NCBI GenBank assembly: GCA_009760855.2
Contig: WPIO01000079.1
Coordinates: 1,439,501 to 1,503,500, forward strand
Source of the DNA: Cristatella mucedo
Lineage: Eukaryota; Bryozoa; Phylactolaemata; Cristatellidae
Length of the DNA stretch: 64,000 nucleotides
Direction of reading: 5' to 3'
In this document: positions 11,142 to 22,136 of the stretch, one piece after another
Position numbering within the stretch: the first letter of the stretch is position 1
Layout of the letters: every line of letters begins with the position of its first letter
Position numbers and translations under genes: made by a program
The notes under the pieces: model-generated
The model's input: only the letters and a program-made list of their open reading frames with translations
Database searches by the model: none
What the model was told of the DNA's origin: nothing

Positions 11142-12263
11142 CTAGCCGCTGGCCGCGGCGCCCGGCCGCAGCTCGCCCGGCGCGTAGCCTCTGGTCGTCA
11201 GCACGGACCACGCGCCGCAGAAGACCTGGGCCCAGGCCGTCGTGCTCGCCGCGAAACGCAAGACGGACGAGCGCGTGCTCGCGAACGGACAGCCGACGAG
11301 CGGCGCCGTCGGCTGGCCCGTCGCCGTCGGGTCCTTTTCGGTGATGTTAAAGGCCAGGGAGAAGTCGGAAGTGAGGAAAATTAACTTATTCGTCGGCGAA
11401 TCTCTGCTGTACGAATACATTACCGGCGTCTCGCTCGACGTATAGTTGAACGGCACTGCCTCCCACACGTTGGCCTGACTGGCGATTGTACGAAAGTAGA
11501 AGGGGCCGTTCGCCTGATCGGGAGTCCTATCCCACTGCGCCAACACCCGGCCGTCGAAGTCGCGCACGACGCCGAGCGAGTGAGCGCCCATGAGCGCCAC
11601 GAACTGCTCGGCCGTCAGGCCGAGCTTGGCGGCGAACGGCAGCAGCTGGTCGATGGTCCAGCGGCGGTCCGGATACGGGATGATGGCGTCCGTGTACGGC
11701 GCCGTGCCGCAGTCCGCGCGACCGAACACGACCGGCAGGCTGCAAACGCTCGCGTTGCCCACGTCGAGCGGCGAGTTCGTCAGAGCCACGATGGCCGCGG
11801 CCTGCCACAGGTCGGCGTGCGTGAGCGTGCAGTCGGCGAACTGCGGCACCCGCAGGAGCCGGTTGCGGAAGTCCGACAGGGCGCCGATGGTGAGGCTGAG
11901 TCCGTTGTTCGACGGGTCGTTGACGTTGATGCAGCCGCCGCAGCCGCCGTCGCCGGCGCACGCGTGGAACGCCAGCCGCACGCTGCCGGCGATGAGCGGG
12001 CGGTACGCGGCGCCGAAGGCGTCGGTGCCGACGGTGCCGTTGAGCAAGAGATCGAGCTGCTGCAGCAGCACTGCGACGTGCCGCTGCGACAGACGTCCGC
12101 TGCCCGTCATGTTACGGCAGCCGCCGGTCAGCGAGCAGAAAGCCGACTGGCGCGCTTCGCCGGCGGCCGCGCTGGCGGTGCAGAGCGTGAACAAGAGAGC
12201 CAGCGCGGCCGCCGCCGCCGCTGCGGCATTATATGCGCGGGCGCTCGGCTGAGCGGCCGCCAT
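11142..12263 (-). CDS. Secreted plant/fungal-type haem peroxidase (ascorbate-peroxidase-like), single exon
   Basis: A 373-aa protein of the non-animal haem peroxidase superfamily. These enzymes use haem to reduce H2O2 while oxidising small reductants. Residues 1-34 form an Ala/Leu-rich signal peptide, so the product probably enters the secretory route. Five N-glycosylation sequons (N51, N75, N170, N273, N306) and many cysteines fit this. The distal motif is R96-L-A-F-H100-A-C, the proximal motif FVALMGAHSLG has its haem ligand at H228, and LTSD (D300) matches the proximal Asp block. The usual Asp after the distal His is Ala here. The CGGCIN-DPSNNGL block recalls APX-like proteins of other invertebrates. 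I chose the ATG at 12263; the longer frame begins at a GTG. No intron is needed. Other superfamily clades remain possible. Confidence 0.88.
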   Translation of the reverse strand: MAAAQPSARAYNAAAAAAAALALLFTLCTASAAAGEARQSAFCSLTGGCRNMTGSGRLSQRHVAVLLQQLDLLLNGTVGTDAFGAAYRPLIAGSVRLAFHACAGDGGCGGCINVNDPSNNGLSLTIGALSDFRNRLLRVPQFADCTLTHADLWQAAAIVALTNSPLDVGNASVCSLPVVFGRADCGTAPYTDAIIPYPDRRWTIDQLLPFAAKLGLTAEQFVALMGAHSLGVVRDFDGRVLAQWDRTPDQANGPFYFRTIASQANVWEAVPFNYTSSETPVMYSYSRDSPTNKLIFLTSDFSLAFNITEKDPTATGQPTAPLVGCPFASTRSSVLRFAASTTAWAQVFCGAWSVLTTRGYAPGELRPGAAASG

Positions 12264-12470
12264 TCGAGCGGTCGGTGGCGCTAGATACACGTGCGACCTT
12301 AGCGACAGACCGCGCGCCGCATGCCGGTCGGCTTCGGCCAGTCGCTGCTTATGTAGCCAGCCGCGGGCGCAAAGAAGCGGCTGACGTCAGAGCGGCGCTA
12401 TGGAAAGGTAGCCCCTGGGCGGTAACTGCTTCTGAGACGACCGATGCCTGGCTGCAGAGCCCTCATTGGC
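12264..12470 (-). promoter_or_regulatory. Likely promoter/5' UTR of the peroxidase gene
   Basis: Reading towards the gene there is a CCAAT box (GCCAATG, 12470-12464) and a perfect CRE/ATF palindrome TGACGTCA (12389-12382). A weak TATA-like CTACATAAG lies near 12355-12346, and an E-box CACGTG (12293-12288) falls in the probable 5' UTR. The whole stretch is CpG-rich. The order and spacing suit an animal promoter with a 5' UTR of roughly 50-60 nt. No start site can be proven from sequence. Confidence 0.45.
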
Positions 12471-12497
12471 TTTCACTGCTGCACGCTAGCATCCGGA

Positions 12498-12547
<50 letters not shown>

Positions 12548-12899
12548 TGCCGGCGTAGGCAAAGCTCTGGCGTGCAGGGCGCCATTTTTTCGCTTTCAGT
12601 TTTCGCGCGTTCGCAGTTGGAGCCGGCGAGAGCGTGCGCGCGTGTGTGTGTGCGTGGACGATTCCGGAAAGCCTTTCGGGAGCGCGAAGCGACGCGAATT
12701 TCGAGCGCCGCCGCCGCCGCCGCCGGTGCAATGTTGAGGTAGTGGCGGAGCCTCGTGTTCGTCGGCCCGAGTGCTCGTTGGCGGCGCCTCGTCCTCGCTG
12801 GCGAGCCGTTGGTCAGGCGCCACGAAGCCTTAAGGCCGTAAAGCCGCGGTCGCTTACGAGTCAGCACTACGCGGCACCCGATCAGCTAAACGGCACACG

Positions 12900-13735
12900 A
12901 ATATGCCGCTTGGGGTAGCTAAATGTTGGTCTGACTGACACACTAGTATATCAAAGTAAACCAGACCGATGTGTATCTGTATCTGATTGACGTTTGGATG
13001 CATCTAATTTGGCTGACGTGTAAACGTGTATTCATTTAGGAACTGAATCCGTACAAAGGTAGCTACCATTTTCACATAGCTACCATTGGTAAGCAAATTA
13101 AAATTAAGCTGAGACTAACTTTGAATGTCACCAAAATTATACAGAATATAAGGACGGCTCAATTGACTATAGCAAAAAATTGTGCAAAAATTATATAGTT
13201 AACAAAGATAATAGGGCTAAGGGTAATCCATAGGCTACCGAAGAGAAATCTCTACCTAAATATTTTACACAGCACTTTACGTGTGCTGGAAGGAAGGTGT
13301 AGCAGCTGAGATTTTTTTATTTTACTATGCACTATCGAAACACGTATAAGCGCATGAGAGTCGTTGACGGAGTGCGCACCGGGTGTTGCAGATGAGTTTC
13401 TATTTCGCTTATATGTCACGTAAGGGAGTTGTGTTGCATCAGTCGCTAGACTGTGGTTGAATAAATAAGTAATGCTCATTTGAAGGAGAGAGCGTGGCTT
13501 ACGTGAGCAGTAAATTTTGACTCTTTGACGCTGATTAGATTTTGTCAGCGAGTGACTACGGAGTCGCTGAGCACTAGGAGCGTACTTTGCGAGTCAGTCT
13601 TTGTGTCGCCAGTCGAGCGGCTCTCAGTCACATGACGCCAGTCAGGTGGCACCATCGCGCAAAGCTCTTTGGATTTCTGTGAATTGCAAAGCTGCTAGTT
13701 TATTGCGCTGCAAATGTATCTCCTTCTATGCTTCC
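12900..13735. other. No gene seen; AT-richer intergenic sequence
   Basis: No open frame above about 75 codons and no recognisable element were found up to the L2B copy. Confidence 0.35.
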
Positions 13736-15170
13736 AAAAAGACAATGTGGGTGTTACGCAAGAGAGTTTTGCATAGCGCATTCACAGTCTCTATGGCTTT
13801 CCGTACGCATTCGGTACCAAACCGACTTCATCTCACGCAACAAAGGGAAAGTGGGAAGCATAGCAGAGTCAGGAGAGCAGTTGAGGTAGTGAGTAACACG
13901 GAAGTAGCAGCTGAGGACCGCTGAAAAGGATGCCCCATAGTTGGCAGAAGGAGATTAGTTGTTGCGTAAGCATCGTGGAAGCGAGTTCCGCCGTCCAGGA
14001 CCTGCAGAGCTAAAGCTTCTGTTGCCAAAGGTTATTAAGCGTAGGAATGGAACAGTTAATTTATTATCCTAAGAGGACCTGGGGGCACGAGGAGTCTAGA
14101 ACTGTCGCAGCAATTCAGGTAGGCATGGAGGAGTCTAGTCGTGGCAGGCCGTGTGAGTCAGCGTAAGTACTTTGCTCCGTATTCGTTGATCAACCGGCTG
14201 CTAGCCCAGCTCTTAGCCAAGAAGACACACGGTCAAACCTATGAGATTTGCAAACTAGCCTTGCAGCGATATTAATAGCCAACTGCAGTGGCCTAGTGAC
14301 TTCTTTCTGTGGCCCAGCCAATAGGAAATTACAATAATCTAGCCAATAATCTAGCTGAGACAGAACTAAGGAGCTTGCTAAAAACTTTGCAAGCCACCAT
14401 GGAAGAGATCTTCTAATTTTAGACGGGAATCAGACGTGGTGGCTAGCTGTAGAATCAGTCTCTTGAATGAAGCTTTTAAAATTTAGGCAGTTGTCGAAAT
14501 CCATAAGTAAAATTCGAGAACGTTGTGATGGTCTCACAACAGTATCACATATTAGAAGAGCAAAGCCGTAATGGCTCACTAGGTAAGGCGGTTGCTTTTC
14601 ACGACCTCCGCCCCGAGGTCGTGGGCTCGAATCCTGTGGTGGGCGATCCTTTATCGCCGCTGCAAGCGGTTGTAATAGCCGTCAAGGCTCCTCTGTCACT
14701 ATAAAAAAGAGGCTGTTAAAATAGCTTGTATTTATTTTTCATTTATTTTTAAAGCCTTCGAATCCAGCCGAACGCTTAGGTTGTCCCATGAACAGCAGTT
14801 CAGTTTTATCGCCTTTTAGTTTCAAGAAACTTTCCGATATACAAAATCGAATGTCGGCAAGGAAAGCATGCAGGTTATCAGTTGCTGCAGCAGATTGCCG
14901 CGGTTTGAATGACAGATACAGCTGAGTAGCGTCAGAATTAAAGCAATATCCTATTCCATTGGCGCCTATGGTAACTTTTCATAGAGGTCGAGTATAAATG
15001 GAGAACAGCAAAGAATCGAGGACTGACCTTTGAGGATCTCCAGATGTGACTGGTCTGTTGAATGAGATCTGATCCTCACCAGACACAGATTGAACATGAT
15101 CAGACGCGTACAATTTAAACCACGCCAGTGCACTGTCAGCCTGACCGATCGTTGTTGAAATCAGAGTGCG
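13735..15170 (-). mobile_element. L2B LINE copy, split by a SINE
   Basis: A second L2-like family, distinct from L2A. From its 3' side (13735) it carries the same blocks as the better copy at 36005-37405: a GTGTTACGCAAGAGAGTTTT 3' UTR, then sequence encoding the RT C-terminal region, and at 14760-15130 the RT palm/thumb region (GGAGAACAGCAAAG...). It is heavily mutated with no long frame. The SINE at 14562-14745 interrupts it cleanly. Confidence 0.8.
14562..14745 (+). mobile_element. tRNA-derived SINE (type 1) inserted in L2B, with target duplication
   Basis: The head (GTAATGGCTCACTAGGTAAG), B box (GTGGGCTCGAATCC) and body match the other type 1 copies. AAAGCC lies immediately before it and AAAGCC recurs after the TTTATTTTT tail, where L2B resumes (CAAAGCC|TTC...AATCCAGCC). 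Comparison with the uninterrupted L2B copy near 36823-36840 confirms the junction. Confidence 0.88.
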
Positions 15171-15236
15171 AATGCCAGCAGCTCACTCATCCGGCGAGTA
15201 AAGAGAGTTTTTTTGCAGCTAGCCCAGATGCGCCGG

Positions 15237-15470
15237 AAGCCCGATAAAGCCGAAGGCCCGACAAAGCCGGAAGCCCGACAAAGCCGGAAGCCCGACAAAG
15301 CCGGAAGCCCGACAAAGCCGGAAGCCCGACAAAGCCGGAAGCCCGACAAAGCCGGAAGCCCGACAAAGCCGGAAGCCCGACAAAGCCGGAAGCCCGACAA
15401 AGCCGGAAGCCCGACAAAGCCGGAAGCCCGACAAAGCCGGAAGCCCGACAAAGCCGGAAGCCCGAAACAG
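15237..15470. repeat. 17-bp minisatellite (CGGAAGCCCGACAAAGC)n, about 13 units
   Basis: Thirteen or so near-perfect units lie in tandem, followed to about 15600 by degraded units (AAAAAGCCGAAAAGCC and similar). Because 17 is not a multiple of 3, every frame repeats after 17 codons. No frame on either strand acquires a stop, so long artefactual ORFs appear in several frames. Confidence 0.95.
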
Positions 15471-15609
15471 CCGTAAGCACGTAAAACCAGAATAACCCGA
15501 AAAAGCCGAAAAGCCGAAAAAGTCGGAAGCCGGATTAAGTGGGAGGCCCGAAAAAGCCGGAGGCTTGAAAAAGCCGAAAAAAATGCTCAAAAATGCCCGG
15601 AAGTGATTG

Positions 15610-16930
15610 TAGCATCGGTTTAACTGTGTCGTAGTGGTAAATTTGACGGCCTATAAGGTACTTAACAAAATTAATTGGCAAGAACTGAAAAACTCATAGT
15701 AATTACGTGTAGGCTAACAAAAAAGACCAAGGTACCAAACGTATTTATATTCTTCAAAGGACATTTCATCTCTGACTAATTTGTTCTGAAGTCCCATTAT
15801 GAGATCGAACAAAAACCACAGCAGGGCATGGTACTGATTCCCTACGAGAGATCGGAAGAGCTAAAGAACTGCACGGAACTAATAGTTATAAATGATACGG
15901 ACCGGTAAACCGAAATGCGCTGAGAAATTTAAGCTCAGTCTGCATTGCAATGATAGCCGTCATCCACATTAGGCAACGCTTACTCTTTGGATTGATGAGC
16001 TCAACAACTTTCTCAGAACCCTCTTAATAGATTTAACGCTTTAAAGTAAGAGCGTAGACGATCTTTGTCAAACATTTAACATACCGTCGCAAAATATTTC
16101 TGTTTTGGCTTCGAGGAAAGCCTATACAAAAGTAAAACTGAGAATGTACTTTGAAGTAGATATTCTATTGATAAAGTCAAAGCTAAGTGGGAATTCACTT
16201 TGACGATTAAAGCAAGCACTTTAATTATTAAATCGTCGACTTATAATGCCGTTGCAATTGGAAATATAACAAAACGATAAGTACGGAATAATTTTAGCCG
16301 CTGGCCTAGAGCGTCTAATCATTTATAAATACTTTCACAGTGCCATTTTGCCCAAATTTAGGATGTTTATGGGTCGCTTTCAGTTAGTACGCTGTTATTC
16401 TTGACTTTTCTTTAAGCATTAGATATCCTTTTATCAGAGCCCAAGGAAATATTTCAATTTGAAGCTAGTCACTATTTATCTTAAAATCGAAGTTCTGAAG
16501 GATAATATACCATTTTCCATACGGCAGATTATACGCAAGATGTAAATTATTCAGATCAAACAGGGCAGTAGATTCTGTTATATTGTGCAACAAAAGGTTT
16601 GGCGTAAGATTGTACCGGCTGTCTAACTGTGTTATGAGTAATTTAATTTGACTTTGACTATATTAAAAGAAAACATAAGCTCTAAGCTGCCGTTGATTAA
16701 TATGTATGGGAAATCAACGAAAGCAAAGTGCCTCAACGGGGAGTGTTCTGCGTTATTGGAACTATTCGAGGATTATATTGTTGGAACTATATTATTGGAA
16801 CTATTCATCCGTGGCAGCCATCTCATCGTCGACAATTGCAGCGTGTCACGTTATGACTTGGACCTACAATCCCGGCTCTGAATAATTTTCTTCATACATA
16901 GTTAAGTTGCCGTCTGAATAATAATCTGTT
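15610..16930. other. No gene seen; AT-rich sequence
   Basis: The longest open frame (16648-16881, 77 codons) shows no recognised motif. No repeat family from elsewhere in the window was seen. Confidence 0.35.
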
Positions 16931-16934
16931 CGTT

Positions 16935-17018
16935 CCCTAGTGATCATGTGTGGACAATAAATAAGAGATGGAGTTCTCTTAGGGTGCTATATTAAGCGTC
17001 TTGTTATTATTTCTATTT
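16935..17018 (+). mobile_element. Degraded L2A LINE 3' tail
   Basis: AGAGATGGAGTTCTCTTAGG, then GTGCTATATTAAG and a short TTATT run, matches the family stem-loop and tail in degraded form. Confidence 0.5.
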
Positions 17019-17337
17019 TCCCTAGGTAGGTGCGTCTCTTCCTATGCCAAATTTGACAGATCATTGTTAACTTTCCTGAGCTGCTACGTAGGCACATCTC
17101 GCTTTCTCTGCTGCTGTGCTGCTCTCGTAGATCTGGTCGCACTCGCTTCTTCAGCTGTCGCTATTCAAAAAGGCCTACAAGCACGTAGCTTCCTTTTCTG
17201 TGCATAGCCAATTTGTTTATTACTTTCCGTGTTTGTAGTGTGCATCATTATTTTGACAATAACCCGAAAAACACACAAAATGAACAAGCTGCACAGAGCT
17301 TTAAATCGGCTATCTTGGGGATGTGAGCTTTGTTGCT

Positions 17338-17425
17338 TTATAATAATAATAATAATACCAATAATTATATGCATACATATGCATAGCTCCATCAGAGAGA
17401 ACTGAATCTCTTTCTAGAAACAATA
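17338..17425 (-). mobile_element. Degraded L2A LINE 3' tail
   Basis: A TAA run at 17340-17357, then CAGAGAGAACTGAATCTCTT and TCTAG, corresponds to the family stem-loop read on the minus strand. Confidence 0.55.
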
Positions 17426-18585
17426 CAGATGCTGCGTAGAAAGCACTTTCAAATGACTGGCGGTAACATCATCAAGCAGCGGGCAGTGTAAGCAGGTACA
17501 TGTATAAGAAGAGCGCAGTACAAAGCCCGGGACGTAATCAACCCAAGCTAGTGACTTGCCCTTAATGTGAATTTCTCTTTCATGGAGAACAACTACAAGC
17601 CCTAATCCTTAACATGTGGGGAATCAATCAGGTCACCTAATCCTTTCGGAACAGAGTAGAACATGCTGTAGCCCTCAGTGTAGCGCTAATTCGGCCCCAT
17701 AAATTTATAGCATTGCAGACCTGTGGTTGCTCAATTCTGTGAGACTAAACGCTGCTTGTCCCTCTACGACATACAGACTGGCCTCCGGAGACCAGTGAAC
17801 TATTTAGCTATTTAGCTAGAGCCTCGATTCCCTGTCGGACTTAAGGAGACAAGTTGCTCCACTAACTAAGAAAAGGCCGTTCACCTTACGGTAATCAAAT
17901 GAAGCTATTTTCAGTGCACTGCCTATATGACGCTGTAAATGCAATTATTAGGAAACTTATGATCGCTTGCGACACTGATGCTACCATCACGCCATAGTCT
18001 AAGATGTGTGCCACAGTCTTAGGACAAGCTGCACCTATTCTTTGAACATTTTTCTGTGAATATACTCAAAACGTGTCAATCAGTTCACAGCTTCCTTTTG
18101 AAGTCTGCTAGCAAAGAGGATTTGGCTGGATTTAAGGACCGAAAGAGAATCAAGAGCTTGCTGCTCATTTTTTCTGAGATAGATATAAATTAGGGGTACT
18201 TTTTGGGCTAGTGCAGAAATCAATGGCACAACGCATCTCTTAAAAAAGAAATCCCAGGTTGTTCATTGTTTTGCGAAAAACAACTCCCTCCACTAATTGT
18301 AGCTCCAGTGTTGACAGGTTTGCGGTACCGGTACAGAAGATCGAATCAAATTGAATAGTTTTGAGGCTAGGTTAGCAAAAACTAGGTTAGCTACAATTCC
18401 AGCTGCATATTTACTGGTTTTTATAATGCAAATAGATTTTACTGACATTTAAAATGAGAAAGTTGATGTCATCCAATAATCAAATGTCAGAAATACACGC
18501 TTTAAGTGAGTCAAGAGAGTTTGACTTGCTGGAAGGTATGGAGGAATCTATATTTCATTATCCTGTCTAAAAATACTAATGTCCT
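17426..18585. other. No gene seen; unassigned sequence
   Basis: No frame above about 65 codons. Parts resemble decayed LINE (for example near 18440-18560, like the L2B RT region), but too weakly to define a copy. Confidence 0.3.
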
Positions 18586-18779
18586 TCTAGACTACATTCC
18601 TAAAGCACTACATCTGCGAGACTTAATCTGATACTGCCAGGCATTACGAAAACTATAGCTATTTGCTTCGCTTGAGGTGTTGTCCCTCTCTGCATCATGC
18701 AAGGGGGCTGCTGTTAAACGGTTCTTTAAGAAGTCAAAATAAGACCTGGAGAGCTTAAGCATTAATTGTCCTGTATCCC

Positions 18780-19325
18780 TACTGTATCCTTTAATCAACC
18801 GGCATCCATCCTAGCTTTTTTAGCCAAGGAGACACGTGCTCAAACATGGAGGACTTAAATACTAGCCTTGCAGCCACATTCATAGCCAGCTGCAGTGGCC
18901 TAGAAGCTTTCTTTGGTAGCCATGAGAAAAGAGAATTACTGTAATCAAGCCGATACAGAACTAAGGAGCTAGTTCAATCTTTTGCAAGCCGCGGTAAAAG
19001 ACAGCTGCTAATCCTAGATAGGGGTCGGACGTGATGGCTAGCTGTAGAAGCAGTCTTTTGAATGAAGCTTTTAAAATTTAGGCAGCTGTCGCAAACGACA
19101 CCTAAGTTTCTGACAAGTGGTGATGGTCGCACAACTTCATCACCTATTGAAGGAGCAAAGCCTTTTAATCCTGCCACAGGCATAGAGTGTCCTATGAGCA
19201 CCAGTTTGGCTGCCGTTCCTATAGAAGATACTAGAATCTGAAATGATGGATCAGCTAGAATCTTACGTTGAAGCTTCAAACCTAGCGAATGAGTTCCAGT
19301 CAGGTTTTTAGACATGATCTTTACT
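18780..19325 (-). mobile_element. L2B LINE fragment
   Basis: Sequence corresponds to 36460-36930 of the better L2B copy. On the minus strand it encodes an L2-type stretch (LIGHSMPVAGLKGFAPSIGD, VRNLGVVCDS, then SCLLPRLAKD). It is truncated on both sides and frameshifted. Confidence 0.8.
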
Positions 19326-19539
19326 ACTATTAATATGATTAATTCCACTGCAGATCATCTCGTAGTGAGCAGGATAAATTGATGCGTGAGTGCCATTCAG
19401 TCTCCAAATAATTATTATGGTGTTTAATATTTCCTGTATATTTTCATGTTTTAAATGCTTATTTCTTTGCCGTTGCTGCACAATAAAGACAAATTGACTA
19501 CACCGCAACCTCAAGATTCTGCTGGTTGTAACAATAGGG

Positions 19540-20760
19540 TGCCTCAAGCAATAGTTTATTGTGCGCTGGTTAGTAGTGGTTATCCCCCAGCTTGAGCTCT
19601 TTACTCGTGGAGCACTGACTGGGCAAGGCTACAGGAACCTCCGCAGCCCGGAAACAACAACCTACCTGTATGCCGTTGTTGGCGGCGATGGTTCGGACTC
19701 CAGAGGCTGACCCATAAAGCACACCAAGATTCGACCGGCTAGTAAAAAAGCCGGTTAAGTATTACTGTGCGGTCTAAGTTACAAATACCTGTTTGTCTTC
19801 GTAGCTTCGGACTCTCTTGCTCGTGAGGCGTAGTCCTGGGTTGAGCTGTTGCTGAACTGTATTTACGATCTCACTTGTATTCGCTCTCATCTGGACTTAC
19901 AAAATTCACCTTGATTGCTGTTAGCTCAGACCCGACTGTTCGCGTCTATTCTTCAGATTATGTATCTTCCTAACTGCCTTTAAACCCTCAGCCGACGGCC
20001 TTTTTACGCCTGGCTACCAGCCTCGAACCTTACTTAGCGTAGCCTACCATGTAGCTAATGCCATTCCAGCTCTTGCCTGCCATCATAGTGCCTTGGTGTA
20101 TGCAGTGTATTACTCGGTCTACATCCTGACCACGTCGTCAGCCTAAAACTTCGCTCTAACAATATTTAGATCTAGCTGTCAGGTGGGCTGACCTGGCTCC
20201 GCTTCCAGTAAACTAATGAGTCCGTCCCAGGATTCTGCTAAGCTAGACCCGCATATTTTGACTTGGCTAGATTAGTACGTTCTGCTTGGCTAGATCCACT
20301 CAACGATCTGCTCTGGGTGCTTTAGTTGAACCTACGGCAACGCCCGTATTGAGTCAAATCCTACAGCTGCCCCATTCATTTCTAAGGAATGCTGGACCCA
20401 AACTTGCCCAGGCCTACCTACCTACGGCTTTCACAACTAAACTAAAGCCATGCGATGCCAGATTTCTAAGGCGATGGCAGTCCTAAAAACGACAAGATGA
20501 ATGTCCTGCTACTCGTGCAACCGTGCACAAAGGTCTATTTCCGTGTTGCGTGTACTGTTATCGTTCCAGTACGAGATCGTTTCAGGTAGCTACTAAGACG
20601 CCACACAGGCTAAAGAGGCTTGTCTGTATCCAGATAATTGAAGTACTTAGTACCTGGACTTCGGAAAACACGTGGGTTGAGGGGGCGCTTGAGCGTTCAG
20701 CTTGTTTGTCAATCATTCTTCCTCTGCAGTGAACATTAAGTGCCAATAAAGAGATTGAGC
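19540..20760 (+). repeat. Family D long LTR-like repeat (copy 2)
   Basis: It starts with GGGTGCCTCAAGCAATAGTT and shares ordered blocks with copies 1 and 3: AAGTTACAAATACCTG, CCACGTCGTCAGCC, CCAGTACGAGATCGTTTCAG, and GGCTTGTCTGTATCCAGATA. It is followed, as in copy 1, by gag-like sequence from about 21080. Confidence 0.55.
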
Positions 20761-20879
20761 CCACTGAATATCCTGTATCAACTTAATTGTTATTGTCATT
20801 ACAATTGCTACCGTCAGGCGGTGTCTGGCGAAAAAGAAGAAGCTGCAGACTGCTGTAGAAGCAAATTAGAAGCATGCCT

Positions 20880-21035
20880 CTGGATAATTCTCGATCTTTC
20901 TCTAGGTACATTCCATTTTCTGCAAAGGAAGCGCGATCAAATGCACGAATCACAGAGACCCGCTACATGCTGTGATGAACAGATGAATTTTAGTTTCTTT
21001 TTTAAATGTGGACAAGTCAGAAAATGTCATGACGC
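20880..21035 (-). mobile_element. Degraded L2A LINE 3' region
   Basis: TTTCTCTAGGTACATTCC, TTTTCTGCAAAGG and later TTTTTTAAATGTGGACAAGT are recognisable, strongly mutated parts of the L2A 3' UTR on the minus strand. Confidence 0.45.
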
Positions 21036-21079
21036 ATATCGTGTTTGAGTTTATCGAGGTCTCAAACGCTAACGTTGAC

Positions 21080-22130
21080 AACTACCATAGCTCGTTGTTA
21101 GGGTCATTTTATAACGGCCGAGGGCAGCCTTTGTTTATCGCAGAAGCAGTAAGATGGCGGCTAGCTAAATATATCATATTACGGCAGCTATTCAGTATTA
21201 GTGGTTATTTAATCGTAGTATCTAAGGCGTATTAGATTAACAAAGGTTAAGGCCGCTTAAAAACCGGAGCTACAAAACAGCAGTGAATCCAGTCTCACCC
21301 TAGGCATGGGAGCTGACTTGGGCTCCAGACCTCGGTAACGTTGGCGTGCATCATGATCTGCGTACCTCCTGTAACCCCAGTTGCTGTAAAAAATACTTGC
21401 CTACGCTATGGACAGAGGCTTTTTATGTCAAGTTAAGAGCGCTATTTGTGGCTGCCATGCTTAGTGCTACCGCTAACACATCTGCATGGGTTGGTGGTGC
21501 ACCGTCGAGTCACCAGTCGTCATACTTGGTTCAGGCGTCTCCGCCGCTCGTCATGGGGAGTCAAAGACTAGTTCTACTACGAGCCCTACGTTTGCTGGCT
21601 CATTATGCCCGGACGTGGAAGCGGCACAACATGAACGAAACATCTGGTGTCAGAAGTATTTAAATAATTTCTAAGGAGCCTTACCAGTCGTCTTGCGCTA
21701 GCATTATTGTTCGTGACTTAGTTGGCGAACGCTGAGCCTGAAAGCTGAAGGTCTTTATATGTGATTTTTAGTTAAACACAGAACGGGATATCGAGTCTTG
21801 TAACGACAAAGTAGCTGCAAGCTGTGCGAAAATAGGTTCAGAAAAATCTTTAGCTGACCTTTTTTGAATTTGACGCCGTGCTTAACCACTAGAAAGCAAA
21901 TCAGGGAAGAGCATCTTTCTTTCCTTGCGCCAATAATGAGTCAGCGCTCGAAGTGTGAATATCCCGAGACAGTGCTGAAGGCCGAGCAGAATAAAGCAGC
22001 AGCTAAACTTACTAGTCTTGAGAGCTTCTACTGTACATCGTGAAAGCACAGGTGGACAGGCAGCGTCTGAAATTACAGTCAGGGATGTCTACGACCCTAA
22101 ATACTATTAGCCAATTGACCGGCTTCTTTG
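21080..22130 (+). pseudogene. Gag-like region downstream of family D repeat (copy 2)
   Basis: CGTGGAAGC, TCTGGTGTCAGAAGT (21643) and GAATTTGACGCCGTGCTTAA (21868) correspond in order to blocks at 5427, 5459 and 5686 of copy 1. Reading frames are shorter than 110 codons. Coding identity is inferred from shared structure with the other copies. Confidence 0.35.
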
Positions 22131-22136
22131 TACCAC

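Larger units (their letters stand above)
11060..12900. other. CpG-island-like block
   Basis: GC- and CpG-dense sequence stands out from AT-richer flanks. It covers the peroxidase gene and continues upstream to about 12900. It includes a (GCC)15 run at 12499-12543 and a second short GCC run near 12708. A divergent plus-strand transcript could start here, and ATG TTG AG|GTAGTG at 12731 would be a possible first coding exon and donor. I see no supporting downstream exon. Long open frames on both strands here come from lack of stop codons in GC-rich DNA. Confidence 0.6.

Noticed and set aside
11580-12284. Two long plus-strand ORFs over the peroxidase gene
   Set aside because: They are shadows in GC-rich DNA. 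The minus frame has a signal peptide and all peroxidase landmarks.
12233-12918. Overlapping ORFs on both strands around the GCC repeat
   Set aside because: Compositional artefacts rich in Arg, Ala or Gly, with no domain. The region is better read as a promoter-type CpG island.
15161-15590. Four ORFs through the 17-bp array
   Set aside because: All come from a stop-free unit whose length is not a multiple of three.
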